DNA of 64,000 bases from JAHELQ01 sp964491915 (GCA_964491915.1 CAZBHS010000005.1:98512-162511), one strand, 5' to 3'. Positions 36,878 through 46,470 are shown, counted from the first letter of the stretch. Numbers and translations: made by a program. The notes: a model not told the origin generated them from the sequence alone.

Positions 36878-37714
36878 CTACTTAACCGATAATATTTTTG
36901 CCTCCCACACAAATTCGGCAATCTTATTATTTCCCTTCAATTTTTTAAGGGTATCGTTGATGCTGGCAAGAAGAGCACTCTCGCCTTTTTTTACCGCAAT
37001 CGCAGATCCCATTCTTTCTTTGGCCCCACAGGCCAAATTGATCAAATTCTTGTGCATCAACGCGTAAGATTCGGCAACAGGTTTTTCCAGGACAATCGCG
37101 TCCACCTCGCCGCTCTTCAGGGCGCCGATCAATTCGGTAATCGTTTCTTTGCCGATAAATTCAGCCCCTTTAATCTGATTGCGGGAAGATTCTTCCTGAA
37201 TTGAATCTTTCTGAACTCCGACGTTCTTGCCTCTTAAATCTTCGACAGCCTTTATCTTGTCGGTTTCATCAGCCCGAATCAATAGGCTTTGGATCGCCTG
37301 GTAGTAAATTTCAGAAAAGTCGGCAATTTCCTTCCGTTGGTCAGTGGGAGCGATACCGGCGAGAATCATGTCGATTTTCCCCTGGCCCAGAGAATCGAAC
37401 AATTTACTGAACAAAACCTCTTTCACTTCGAGTTTGACTCCCAATTCCCGGGCAATTTCATTGGCAATATCGATATCGATTCCAACGATATCTCCATCCT
37501 CATCTCCCAGAAGGCGAAACTCATAAGGGGGATAATCGGCGCTGGTTCCCATCACAATTTTACCGGAGGCCTTGATCTTGTCCAGCTTTGATGAAGTTTT
37601 TGAAGAATCGCCCTCTGATCCGGCACACGCGAACATTGCGACCATCGTTAGGGAAACAACCATAATCAATACAAATACCCATGACTTTCTTGTTACAAAT
37701 AAATTCTTCAACAT
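36878..37714 (-). CDS. Amino-acid-type ABC solute-binding lipoprotein
   Basis: 278 residues. Signal peptide with lipobox (LTMVAMFACAGS; Cys becomes lipidated), then the SBP_bac_3 fold: KIVMGTSADYPPYEFRLLGD, VGIDIDIANEIARELGVKLE, KIDMILAGIAPTDQRKEIAD and VGVQKDSIQEESSRNQ. It should bind a polar amino acid in the periplasm. No permease or ATPase gene is linked, so the transporter core lies elsewhere. Single-gene unit with its own terminator; GGAGGA lies before the start, and upstream there is an AT-rich TATATATAAT-like promoter area at about 37720-37740. Confidence 0.9.
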   Translation of the reverse strand: MLKNLFVTRKSWVFVLIMVVSLTMVAMFACAGSEGDSSKTSSKLDKIKASGKIVMGTSADYPPYEFRLLGDEDGDIVGIDIDIANEIARELGVKLEVKEVLFSKLFDSLGQGKIDMILAGIAPTDQRKEIADFSEIYYQAIQSLLIRADETDKIKAVEDLRGKNVGVQKDSIQEESSRNQIKGAEFIGKETITELIGALKSGEVDAIVLEKPVAESYALMHKNLINLACGAKERMGSAIAVKKGESALLASINDTLKKLKGNNKIAEFVWEAKILSVK

Positions 37715-37862
37715 TTGTCCTCCTTCCCACTATATATAATGTGATAAAAATCTGGAAAAACAAATTGATAGGTTTAAAAAAATGCCTCCGGGCCTGGTTG
37801 AATCAGTTGATTAAAAGATTTACCGGGACTATCGAAAAAAAATTAAAAAAACAATATATCGC

Positions 37863-39650
37863 TTAAATCGAACCGATTCCCAGCGTACCCAGAATTTCTT
37901 TTCCTGGAACACCGTCCGCCCCCCAGCCTCGCTCCCGGTAATACATGTCCAACCAGCGGTCGAAAATTTCTATTGTGAGAACTTTTCCAGCAAACAATCC
38001 CGCTTCGTGAGGTTCATTTAAAAACCTACCCGGCAACGTATCGTCAGCCCTGGTGCGCCCGGTGGCTATGTTGAACAAACGGGCAAGATTGGAGATTCGT
38101 TCTCCAGCTTTTTCCAGCGTCGCCTGGCTTGCCGGCATGCCAGTCACCGCGGAATACAATTCAGCCAACCGGTCGTTCCCGAACGGGAGAAAATCGCATA
38201 TCACCAATGAATCACGGGTATTCACCTCATCCTGGCATTGCTTGATGAAGGCCGGAGTATTATCGAAGGTCAATTCCCCATTCATTTCCGCGGTGGCGCT
38301 CCACACCCTTGTATGGCTTGCAAAATCCGCGGTGGCGAGTCCCAATCCCATCGAGGCGGCCCCCTTGATATTCACACCGGAAATCTCCATCCCGCCTATA
38401 TGGAGTGCGAATTCTGCGCTCCCCCGGCCAATATGGCTCGACGCCCGGCTCACTCCATCCGCCAATAAATCGCCCAATCCGTCCCGGTAGGCGATGCGAC
38501 GAATCATCTCGAACCAGGCGCTGGTGTTGCCGAAACGCAATTCCAGGCCGCCGGTTTCGCCGGAGTCGAGGATGCCCCGCTCAAAAGCCTCCATGGCAAA
38601 AGCGATACCAGCGCCCAAAGAGATTGTGTCCATTCCCAAATCATCCGCTAAAATATTGGCTTCGGCAATGGCTTTGGGGTCGCCGATGCCACAATTACTA
38701 CCCAACCAACCAACGGTCTCGTATTCCGGCCCTTCGAGGCTACGTTCGTCCCAGCGGGACTTCTTGGCGCACAATATAGCGCAATTGAAGCAACCGGCGC
38801 TCTTCCAATTCAACACCCGCTTCATATTTTCGGAACTAATGGCCTCATAGTCTTCAAATTGAACTTCGCGGCAATTACGAACCGGGAGGAATCGTCCCAA
38901 CTCCTGGCCCCAACGGACCCACATCACTGTACCCTTTTCCTTCCTGAGCAAGCGATTTGGATGAACGGTCACATCTTTGGCCAATTGCGACGATAACCGC
39001 TTCACCAAGTCCGGATCATGGTATTGGATTTTTTCGTTCCCCTGGACCACCAGAGCTTTCAATTTTTTGGATCCCATGACAGCGCCGCTCCCGCCGCGTC
39101 CGAATTGCCGATGGTATTCCGTTCCGATACAAGCGAAACGAACGAGTCTCTCGCCGGCGGGTCCAATGCAAGCTACGCGGCTACCTGGATAACGCTGCTT
39201 GAGAAGCGTCTCGGTTTCAAACTTCCCCCGCCCCCATAATCGTCCGGCATCCTCAAACGCAACCCCCCCGGGGGTAATATGCAAAAAGACAGGCCGATCG
39301 CTTTTCCCGGTAATCAACACGTAATCCAGCCCCGCCCGCTTTAATTGGGGCCCCCAATGTCCACCGATATTGGAATCGAGAAAAGAACCTGTCAGAGGCG
39401 ATTTGGTCACCAAAACTGAACGGGCCGATGTGTTCACCAGGCTTCCGGTCAAAGGTCCGGTGACAAACAACAATGGATTCTCCGGGTCGAAAGGGCCTTG
39501 CCTCACAAAACCCATCTCCACCATCATCGCCAATCCAAGGCCCTTACCTCCGAGAAATTGTTCTAAAAATTCTTGCTTCAGAGTCGTAAACTCAACCGTC
39601 CGCGAACTCAAATCGATATGCAAACCTTTATTCATGATGCCATTCATCAT
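37863..39650 (-). CDS. aor: Aldehyde ferredoxin oxidoreductase (tungstopterin family)
   Basis: 595 residues. N-terminal GLHIDLSSRTVEF, FLGGKGLGLAMM and NPLLFVTGPLTGSLVNTSAR are typical of AOR domain 1; the 4Fe-4S ligands are in CFNCAILC (CxxCxxxC) with a late Cys in SLVICDFLPFG, and the pterin-binding part includes GPEYETVGWLGSNCGI and DTISLGAGIAFAMEAFERG. It oxidises aldehydes to acids with ferredoxin as acceptor, using a tungsten (or molybdenum) bis-pterin cofactor, and marks an anaerobic lifestyle. The family is broad, so the exact aldehyde is unknown. No cofactor genes, MoaD-like gene or ferredoxin are adjacent. Confidence 0.93.
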   Translation of the reverse strand: MMNGIMNKGLHIDLSSRTVEFTTLKQEFLEQFLGGKGLGLAMMVEMGFVRQGPFDPENPLLFVTGPLTGSLVNTSARSVLVTKSPLTGSFLDSNIGGHWGPQLKRAGLDYVLITGKSDRPVFLHITPGGVAFEDAGRLWGRGKFETETLLKQRYPGSRVACIGPAGERLVRFACIGTEYHRQFGRGGSGAVMGSKKLKALVVQGNEKIQYHDPDLVKRLSSQLAKDVTVHPNRLLRKEKGTVMWVRWGQELGRFLPVRNCREVQFEDYEAISSENMKRVLNWKSAGCFNCAILCAKKSRWDERSLEGPEYETVGWLGSNCGIGDPKAIAEANILADDLGMDTISLGAGIAFAMEAFERGILDSGETGGLELRFGNTSAWFEMIRRIAYRDGLGDLLADGVSRASSHIGRGSAEFALHIGGMEISGVNIKGAASMGLGLATADFASHTRVWSATAEMNGELTFDNTPAFIKQCQDEVNTRDSLVICDFLPFGNDRLAELYSAVTGMPASQATLEKAGERISNLARLFNIATGRTRADDTLPGRFLNEPHEAGLFAGKVLTIEIFDRWLDMYYRERGWGADGVPGKEILGTLGIGSI

Positions 39651-39904
39651 TAGCGCCTCACCTGCAAGAAAAACTCACCGGGACAAAGCCGGCGGCAATA
39701 AATTATAATAAAAAAAATCCCACCAAAAGTAAAGGGCCATTCAATGGGGATAAACAATACTGTACATGCCGCCAATCACCAGTCATATCGTGACGATTTG
39801 AAGAAAAAAAAGATATATCAACTATTTGACTCTTGGTTGATTACCATTTATGATGAAATTTATTCGATTTTTTTTTCAGCGGGACAAAAATCCAGGAGGT
39901 TTGT

Positions 39905-41080
39905 ATGGAGAAATTAATCTATCTAGACAATGGCGCTACCTCGTTTCCCAAGCCGGAGGAAGTGTACACATTTATGGACACGTTTTACCGCAATTTCGGA
40001 GTGAATCCCGGCCGCTCCGGTTACGATATGTGCATGGAGGCCGGAGAAATAGTGGAAGACACCCGCAAAATGTTAACGCAGTTCTTCAACGGTGGAACCG
40101 ATACCAACCGCCTGTGCTTCTCTTATAATTCAACCGATGCGCTCAATCTTATCATTTTCGGTCTTTTAGGCAAAGGCGACCATGCCATCACTACGACATT
40201 AGAACACAATTCAGTTTTACGTCCCCTATACCATTTATCCCAGGATGAAGGTGTCGAGGTGGATTACGTCGATTTCAACGAGAAAGGATTCATTGATCCC
40301 GACGACATAAAGAAAAAATTCAAAAAAAATACCAAATTGGTGATTGTCAACCACGCGTCGAACGTTATCGGCACAGTGCAGCCTATCAAGGAAATCGGTA
40401 AATATTGTAGGGAAAAGGGAATCGTATTCGCCATTGACGCGTCCCAATCAGCGGGGAAAATACCCATCGACATGGAAGAGATGAACATCGATATCGTTGC
40501 CTTCACCGGGCACAAGTCTTTATTGGGTCCCACCGGAATCGGCGGTCTCTATGTCCGAGAAGGGGTGGATATCAAGCACACCCGCGCCGGCGGTACCGGA
40601 GTCCGTTCAGCGGTGCGCACCCACCTGTACGAATACCCGTACCGGTTGGAATATGGAACACTCAATACTGTCGGCGTGGCCGGTTTGCACGCGGGATTAA
40701 AATGGGTCCAGGAAAAAGGCGTGGACAATCTTCATCATCATGAAATGAAGCTTACCGCCATGTTGCGGGAAGGGTTAAAAGACGAAGAGGGCATCACTTT
40801 GTACTGCCAGGAAGATCAGGAAAACCACATCAGCGTATTCCTCTTCAATGTGGACGGCATGGAAGCCCTGAACACCGGAACCCTATTGGATGTGGACTAC
40901 ACCATCGCTTGCCGTACCGGTTTGCATTGCGCTCCGTTGGTACACGAAGGCATCGGCACCGTCCCCATCCATGGAGCGGCGAGGTTCGGAGTCGGTCCTT
41001 TCAATACGGAAGCACACATCAACGAAGCCATCGAAGCGGTCAAAGAAATCCGCGACATGCAGATCAAGAAAGCAATGTAA
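39905..41080 (+). CDS. Cysteine desulfurase family protein (class V aminotransferase)
   Basis: 391 residues. PLP lysine in VAFTGHKSLLGPTGIGGLYV, cofactor contacts in TTTLEHNSVLRPLYHL and FAIDASQSAGKIPIDM, and a catalytic Cys in CRTGLHCAPLVHEGIG, as in SufS/CsdB-like desulfurases. It would release sulfur from cysteine as a persulfide for Fe-S or thiolation pathways. No scaffold gene is adjacent, so the acceptor is unknown; the linked region also has a DsrC-like sulfur carrier protein 5 kb downstream. AGGAGG precedes the start. The 250 bases between it and aor are AT-rich and hold the two divergent promoters. Confidence 0.92.
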   Translation: MEKLIYLDNGATSFPKPEEVYTFMDTFYRNFGVNPGRSGYDMCMEAGEIVEDTRKMLTQFFNGGTDTNRLCFSYNSTDALNLIIFGLLGKGDHAITTTLEHNSVLRPLYHLSQDEGVEVDYVDFNEKGFIDPDDIKKKFKKNTKLVIVNHASNVIGTVQPIKEIGKYCREKGIVFAIDASQSAGKIPIDMEEMNIDIVAFTGHKSLLGPTGIGGLYVREGVDIKHTRAGGTGVRSAVRTHLYEYPYRLEYGTLNTVGVAGLHAGLKWVQEKGVDNLHHHEMKLTAMLREGLKDEEGITLYCQEDQENHISVFLFNVDGMEALNTGTLLDVDYTIACRTGLHCAPLVHEGIGTVPIHGAARFGVGPFNTEAHINEAIEAVKEIRDMQIKKAM

Positions 41081-41103
41081 AGAATCCGATTGATTTGGTT
41101 ATA

Positions 41104-41132
41104 AAAAAAAGGCGCCCCCTGGACGCCTTTCT
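41104..41132. terminator. Terminator shared by convergent genes
   Basis: AAAGGCG and CGCCTTT pair around a nine-base loop. An A8 run before it gives a T tract on the minus strand, so it serves best as the minus-strand terminator for the 41145 gene, and also lies just after the desulfurase. Confidence 0.8.
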
Positions 41133-41144
41133 CACTAATGAATA

Positions 41145-42878
41145 TCAGTCGAAATATCGTTTCAACGAAATAGTCACCCACTCATCGCTATAGAAGCCAT
41201 AATGATTGACAATGGTCAACTCTTTTAAGTCCATCAGCGATACAGAACCCTGGATGGCGCATTCATCTAACGGTTGCGGCTCCTTCTCCCAATATTGAAA
41301 ATAATAATCGGGAAACTGCCCATAGGGAGCCAGAAAATCAATGATCTCCAGAGCCTGGTCCGCATCCAGAGGCCCCTGCGCAAGGGCATCCAACAACTCT
41401 TTGTTCAACTGGTCATAGCGCCACTGGATATCGTTATATTCTCCAGACGACACAACTTCGGTCCAGGCATTCATGGCGCATAATCGCATCTCGGGAATCA
41501 CATAGTGGTTCGACACCAGCAGCAGATCGTCCCGTTGTTCCCGTTGAGGGGCGAAATAATAGCCTTTGGGACAATTTTTCCCGCTGTAAGTGGAATTGAT
41601 AAAACCGGTTTCAGCGAAATCAGCGGCATTGTATTCGTAATCATAGCCGGGATGCAATTTTTTGTAATTGTCAACCAACGCCTGATTGAACTGCTGATTG
41701 TAGACCTCGGGATATTGGTAATCGTTCCAGCGCACCATCAACCCGTTGCGAATCTCAGTCGAAGGATTCTGCAGCAATTCTTCCACCGGCTTCAGGATCC
41801 CGTCGGCTAGATGACGAGGGGGATAGGACATAAAATCGATTTGATCGGTGGTAACTCCAGCCTCGACTACGCATGCCCGGTCGTTGGCGCCGTCGGCCAG
41901 AATATAATCCCAACTGACGCCCCGTTGGGTCTCCACCATTACATCCACCGCATCCTCACAAGTACAGCCTTTCTGAATGGCCAACCGGTTCAACAGCAAC
42001 GAGTTGACGCCCGGCCGGTCGGAGTCGCAATTGCCGGCAGGAGACATGTCCACTCCAACCCCGACACCACATTGATTCATTCCGGCGATACTGCCGATCA
42101 TTCCCGGAGCGGATACAGTCACAAACGAATTCGCCTCATCCGGGTTATAGACAATCATGGCAGCGGTATATTCGAACACCCCGGCGGTGGGGAACATAAA
42201 ATCCCGTCCCATATAATGATACGGTTTGCCATTGCTTCCGGTACCGAATTGAGAGTACCCGTTGCACATTACAGGAATACGGAAATAGTCGGGCTTCAAT
42301 TCAAATTCCAGACTCTTGTAAAGTCCCTTCACTTCAAGAGGTAATTTACCGGTATAAATAAATGCCAGCAGCCCGTCGATACCGGCATTCAAAATCCATA
42401 ATTGTTTTTCGTCCACTTTGGTCTTGGGGTTGGCCTCTTTGCAACCGTCCAACATCCCCTGAAGCTCGAGCGTAAAATGTTCGGGGAAATCTTGATAGAT
42501 ATTACGGGATAACCAGTTGATCACGTCGGTCAACAACCTGCCCAAAAATTCCCGCAATCTTTCATCTTTGATATTCAGGTGAATAAAATCAAACACAATA
42601 TTTTCGTTGAATTCAGTGCACATTTTTTCAATGTCCGGTTCCGCCAACCTTCCCATCAAGTATCCCATGGTATAGGGATCCCCCTCCACATAAAACGCTT
42701 TCTTTTTTTCGCCGGTAGTACCGATAACGGCGGTCTGGTGTTTAGCCACAATCCCGACTTTTTCGTCGCCCCCGGGCGTTTGGCGAACGACCACTTCATC
42801 GATATCAAATCCATCCGCGCGAAAAGCGGTACGCAAAGATTCGACCCGGTCCGATTGTATAGACTTACGGTGCTCCAT
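41145..42878 (-). CDS. C45-like Ntn-hydrolase / acyltransferase family protein
   Basis: 577 residues. The fold of the C45 (acyl-CoA:6-aminopenicillanate acyltransferase) family is suggested by the nucleophile region VMCNGYSQFGTGSNGKPYHY followed by GRDFMFPTAG, and by MIGSIAGMNQCGVGVGVDM. An N-terminal 200-residue part contains YVEGDPYTMGYLMGRLAEPD, also typical. In this family the Cys becomes N-terminal after self-cleavage. The protein is longer than usual because of a 150-residue C-terminal region rich in Tyr and Asp. No signal peptide. Substrate unknown; it may hydrolyse amides. Lone gene after the Ser/Thr kinase. Confidence 0.7.
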   Translation of the reverse strand: MEHRKSIQSDRVESLRTAFRADGFDIDEVVVRQTPGGDEKVGIVAKHQTAVIGTTGEKKKAFYVEGDPYTMGYLMGRLAEPDIEKMCTEFNENIVFDFIHLNIKDERLREFLGRLLTDVINWLSRNIYQDFPEHFTLELQGMLDGCKEANPKTKVDEKQLWILNAGIDGLLAFIYTGKLPLEVKGLYKSLEFELKPDYFRIPVMCNGYSQFGTGSNGKPYHYMGRDFMFPTAGVFEYTAAMIVYNPDEANSFVTVSAPGMIGSIAGMNQCGVGVGVDMSPAGNCDSDRPGVNSLLLNRLAIQKGCTCEDAVDVMVETQRGVSWDYILADGANDRACVVEAGVTTDQIDFMSYPPRHLADGILKPVEELLQNPSTEIRNGLMVRWNDYQYPEVYNQQFNQALVDNYKKLHPGYDYEYNAADFAETGFINSTYSGKNCPKGYYFAPQREQRDDLLLVSNHYVIPEMRLCAMNAWTEVVSSGEYNDIQWRYDQLNKELLDALAQGPLDADQALEIIDFLAPYGQFPDYYFQYWEKEPQPLDECAIQGSVSLMDLKELTIVNHYGFYSDEWVTISLKRYFD

Positions 42879-42916
42879 TGGGCCCCTCCTTAAATTTTAT
42901 ATTTTTCAGAGTTCCG

Positions 42917-45196
42917 TTAATTGTGCTGGTTAACTTTGATCAGCATCACCTCGAAGCGTGGGTCGGGTCTCAAACGGTCGTAATGCGGCGAAGCCTTAAA
43001 ATAGGGAACGAACGAATCGCGATCTTCATAGGCTTGATCCAACGCGGTGAACGCGTCGTCCTTCATTCCCAAACCTATATAGACCTGGGCTTTCAGCACC
43101 ATCGATAAATAAGCCTGGCCGGCGATCACATCGAGTTGCTTGAGGATATTCCGCGCCTCCTCTTTTTGCCCCGAAAGACCGTATGTCATTCCCAAATCCG
43201 CCAACGCGTAGGTCATATTCGGAGCCTGGGACAACACCTTCTTGAATTCCGCCTCCGCTTCATCATACCTACCGCTGAACATATACGCCTCCCCCAACCA
43301 GATGTGGGCCAGCGCGAATGTCGGATCCATTTCGATGGTGCGGCTCAATTGTTTGATGGCTTTATCGTAGCGTCGGGAAAAAATGAACAGGACTCCGGCC
43401 ACACTATTGATAATCAAAGACAACGGATCGTGATCCCTGGCAATGGCGATCTCTTCCAACGCCTCCTCAAAACGCCCCATCACTCCTAAAAACAGAGCGT
43501 ACCATTCATGGGACGTGGGATAGTGAGGGTTCAATTCGATGGCCCGTTTGTATTCCCGTTCAGCGCCGGCCCAATCCCATTCAAAAAATGTCTTGACCCA
43601 TCCTAGAGACGCATGGGCTTCTCCCACATGTTCGTCAATTTGAAGCGCCCGCCGCGCCGATGCCCGCGCTTTCTGAAACGCGTCCTTCGGCGGCATGAAA
43701 CCATAGAAGCCGAGGATATTGAATGCGTCCGCGATCCCCACAAACGGAAGCGCGTAATTTGGATCCCGCTGGCTGGCTTCCTGGAAGCATTCGATGGATT
43801 TCTTCATTCCGACTTCATACCGCTTGTTCCAGAAATACCGGCCGTGCAAAAAGAGATTGTAGGCTTCCAGGTCATTGGTATGACGCTTGGATATTTCTTC
43901 TTTTTCTTCGCCTAAAAGCTTCACCTTCAAGTTTTCGACAATACCCATGGTGATTTCGTCTTGAACGGCGAACACATCCTGCAATTCCCCGTCGAATCGT
44001 TCCGACCAGAGCTGGCAGCCGTCCTCAACATTCACCAGGTGCGCCGTCACCCGCAGGCGGTCGCCGGCCTTTTGCACGCCGCCCTCTAATACCGTCTTGA
44101 CCTTCAGTTTGCCGCCGATTTCCTGCAACTCGCAATTCTTCCCTTTAAAGAAGAACGACGACGTGCGGGACGCTACTTTCAAACCGTCGATTTTGCTCAA
44201 GGAATTGATCAATTCCTCCACCATTCCGTCGCAGAAATACTCCTGGTCTTTCTGGGGGCTCATGTCCGCAAAAGGGAGAACCGCGATCGAAATACGGGTA
44301 TCGCCTTCTTGAGCGGGCACGAGAATTTCCGTCATGGTTTCACTGGTAAACCGGGAAGCCACAGTCCGCAAATCTTTGATCATTTCATCCAACCCTTGAT
44401 AACGATGGGCCGGATCCTTGATCAACGCCCTGTTCACAATGCGCTCGATGTCGGTGGGGATACCCGCCTTGACTGTGGATAATAATTCAGGTTTTTCATT
44501 CACAATCGAATAAATCACAGTTTCGGGGTATTCCCCGGAATAGGGCAACCGGTCGGCCAACATTTCATACAACAACACTCCCAGCGACCAGATATCGGAA
44601 CGGTGATCCAGATCCCTTCCTTTCACCTGTTCCGGCGACATATAAGGCACCGTCCCCATAGCGAAGGCCTTCTGCGTCAACTGGCTCATACCCCGCAATT
44701 TGGCGATACCGAAGTCCAGGATCTTCACCCGGTCGTCCTTATCAACCAGAATATTCTGCGGTTTGATGTCCCTGTGGACGATCCCGGCGCCATGAGCTTT
44801 ATGAAGCCCGCCGGCCAACTGTATAAATAGGTTTATCACATAGTCCAATTGGGCTTCGTGAAGAACATGATCTTCGCCGGGACGCTCATGATTTTTTTCC
44901 GCGATCTTGCGGTGAAAAAACATGCCGTCCACAAATTCCATGGCAATGTACAATTGTCCTTCAAAATCATTGATCTCATACACAGTGATAATATTGGGAT
45001 GATTCAATGCCGCCGCCGCCTGCGCTTCACGAATAAACCGCTGCCGGGATTCGGGATTTTCCAACAAACCTGTGGGAAGAAATTTCAAGGCGATAAACCG
45101 CCGGAGTTTTTGATCCGCAGCCTTATATACGACACCCATGCCGCCTTCGCCAATTTTTTCTACAATTTTATAATGGGACACGGTCTGACCTATCAC
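42917..45196 (-). CDS. Ser/Thr protein kinase fused to TolB-like and TPR domains
   Basis: 759 residues. A PknB-type kinase domain (KIGEGGMGVVYKA, catalytic IVHRDIKPQNILV, DFGIAKLRG, and MSPEQVKGRDLDHRSDIWSL) fills residues 1-290. A TolB/FlgO-like segment follows (ISIAVLPFADMSPQKDQEYF, DGLKVASRTSSFFFKGKN, LRVTAHLVNVEDGCQLWSER), then at least seven TPR units (AHASLGWVKTFFEWDWAGAE, ALAHIWLGEAYMFSGRYDEA). No membrane helix is seen. This fusion is frequent in Acidobacteriota and related phyla. I chose GTG 45196, with AAGGAG seven bases upstream; an ATG 23 codons earlier reads a Lys/Cys-rich non-conserved stretch. Confidence 0.92.
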   Translation of the reverse strand: MIGQTVSHYKIVEKIGEGGMGVVYKAADQKLRRFIALKFLPTGLLENPESRQRFIREAQAAAALNHPNIITVYEINDFEGQLYIAMEFVDGMFFHRKIAEKNHERPGEDHVLHEAQLDYVINLFIQLAGGLHKAHGAGIVHRDIKPQNILVDKDDRVKILDFGIAKLRGMSQLTQKAFAMGTVPYMSPEQVKGRDLDHRSDIWSLGVLLYEMLADRLPYSGEYPETVIYSIVNEKPELLSTVKAGIPTDIERIVNRALIKDPAHRYQGLDEMIKDLRTVASRFTSETMTEILVPAQEGDTRISIAVLPFADMSPQKDQEYFCDGMVEELINSLSKIDGLKVASRTSSFFFKGKNCELQEIGGKLKVKTVLEGGVQKAGDRLRVTAHLVNVEDGCQLWSERFDGELQDVFAVQDEITMGIVENLKVKLLGEEKEEISKRHTNDLEAYNLFLHGRYFWNKRYEVGMKKSIECFQEASQRDPNYALPFVGIADAFNILGFYGFMPPKDAFQKARASARRALQIDEHVGEAHASLGWVKTFFEWDWAGAEREYKRAIELNPHYPTSHEWYALFLGVMGRFEEALEEIAIARDHDPLSLIINSVAGVLFIFSRRYDKAIKQLSRTIEMDPTFALAHIWLGEAYMFSGRYDEAEAEFKKVLSQAPNMTYALADLGMTYGLSGQKEEARNILKQLDVIAGQAYLSMVLKAQVYIGLGMKDDAFTALDQAYEDRDSFVPYFKASPHYDRLRPDPRFEVMLIKVNQHN

Positions 45197-45285
45197 CGTC
45201 ACACTCCTTTTTACAAATATTCGTTTGTGAAAACATAATATAACAAAGGTGAGTTTTTTTTTCAATTAAGATTGGGAATATTCGA

Positions 45286-45317
45286 TAAAAAATAAAAACC
45301 GGGCACGCCAAAGCCCG
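45286..45317 (-). terminator. Terminator after the Hdr-like remnant
   Basis: On the minus strand CGGGC and GCCCG pair around TTTGGCGT, followed by a T-rich run. Confidence 0.7.
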
Positions 45318-45336
45318 CCCATAATATGATTTCCAT

Positions 45337-45762
45337 TTATTTATCAAGCACAAGAGCGTCAGCTACCAATTCGCACACAGTCTTGATTTCAACACCCAAC
45401 TCATAATGTTTGTTAAGCTCGGACAACTGATCCACGCAATTGTGGCACGGGGTGGCGACAATTTGCGCCTCCGCATGCTTCAACAAATATCTCTGCTCTT
45501 CCACAATACCGCCGAGGCGCACCAGATTGCAGGGGCCACGCAAGGTTACGAGTTTCTGATTCAATTGCGGATCCAATTTAATTTTCCCTTCCCTGAGATA
45601 GTCGGCGACGATCTCTAGAATGCTCTTTACCTTGAAACCATATTTTTTGGCCAACCACTCCGCCGCTTCCCAGCGATTGGAATTATAACCATGCCCGCAT
45701 TCCGCCAACACCAGAGTATCGCATCCCAACTCCTCCATGGATTGAACCAACCGGTCGGACAT
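45337..45762 (-). pseudogene. Fe-S oxidoreductase (HdrD/DsrK-like) C-terminal remnant with CCG motif deleted
   Basis: 141 codons from an ATG that overlaps the previous stop (TGATG). It reads ELGCDTLVLAECGHGYNSNR, LRGPCNLVRLGGIVEEQRYL and AEAQIVATPCHNCVDQL, all from the C-terminal CCG-domain part of HdrD/DsrK-like heterodisulfide reductase-type proteins. Family members have a CCGGGGG-type Cys loop between the last two motifs; here RYLL runs straight into KHAEAQIV, so about 50-60 residues are missing. The N-terminal two thirds with the ferredoxin clusters are also absent. The frame is open further upstream to 46047, but that part overlaps dsrC and has no similarity. Confidence 0.75.
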
Positions 45763-45938
45763 CAAGCCCGCGGCGCTGGGATGGAAAAGATAATGAGCAA
45801 CAGATAGAAAAAAGCGGCGAAGATCCCGATATGGTAACACACACCGCCAAAGTAAGTGGGGAGATGTTTCTTTGCGCTCTCTTTCTCCCAGGGCATCATA
45901 CCGCGCCCAAAGGCATAAATAATCCCTTTTTCCAATTT
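45762..45938 (-). pseudogene. Fragment of a NarI/DsrM-like membrane subunit
   Basis: Between dsrC and the Hdr remnant, a frame reading IIYAFGRGMMPWEKESAKKH then LPTYFGGVCYHIGIFAAFFY and LLLIIFSIPAPRA ends at TGA (45762-45764). YHIGIF matches the heme-ligand His of the second membrane helix of nitrate-reductase-gamma/DsrM-type cytochrome b subunits. The first helix and everything after the second are missing. The only starts are ATG-ATG at 45899. Best read as the remnant of a gene fused by deletion to the Fe-S subunit gene; an assembly collapse is the alternative. Confidence 0.65.
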
Positions 45939-45970
45939 TCAGATAAAATATCGTCACTCTCTTCCTGTAC

Positions 45971-46291
45971 TCACACGCAACCGTCGGGCTTCGGTAAACC
46001 GGCGATCTTGGCGGCTCCTTTGGCGGGACCGGAAGGGAATAACTCATAAATATATTTCAATTTTAAACCAGTGGATTTACATATCTTGCGGACCATTGGA
46101 GCCACACCGTTTTCCAGGTAAAATTCCCGGATATAGTTAACAACCGCCCAATGATCGCCGGACATTTCTTCGATGTTCTCCTCTTTCCTGGCCAGGAAGG
46201 CCGCGATCTCTTCATTCCATTCCTCAGGGCGAGCCAAAAAGCCTTCTTCATTCACTTCCAACTGTCTTCCATCAAACTCGATAAACGGCAT
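45971..46291 (-). CDS. DsrC/TusE-family sulfur-carrier protein with a single C-terminal Cys
   Basis: 106 residues. The family pattern is complete: FIEFDGRQLEVNEEGFLARP, EEWNEEIAAFLA, MSGDHWAVVNYIREFYLENG and LFPSGPAKGAAKIAGLPKPD followed by GCV. The penultimate Cys105 (CysA) is kept. The second Cys of true DsrC (CysB, eleven residues earlier) is Ala94, so it cannot form the intramolecular DsrC trisulfide and is more like TusE or other DsrC-like carriers. AAGGAG lies upstream. It is followed by truncated remnants of the membrane and Hdr-like subunits that would normally oxidise or reduce it. Confidence 0.92.
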   Translation of the reverse strand: MPFIEFDGRQLEVNEEGFLARPEEWNEEIAAFLARKEENIEEMSGDHWAVVNYIREFYLENGVAPMVRKICKSTGLKLKYIYELFPSGPAKGAAKIAGLPKPDGCV

Positions 46292-46470
46292 GGGTTACTC
46301 CTTAGTTTTGGTCTGCGTTTAGAATTTTGTCAAGACACCCCACAAGATCATATTTTATTAAAATTGTCGCTTGAATTCAATCAAATTATATTTTAAATTT
46401 CAGACAATGGTTTTTTTTAAACCTCAATAATTTCAACCGGAACAGGCATCTCTCGCCGTTATAGCCTCAT

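Noticed and set aside
45197..45265. ATG start of the kinase 23 codons upstream
   Set aside because: No ribosome site, and the AAGGAG lies before GTG 45196.
45764..46047. Long upstream start of the Hdr-like frame
   Set aside because: It overlaps dsrC and reads a shifted frame of the membrane-subunit remnant; no similarity to Fe-S proteins there.
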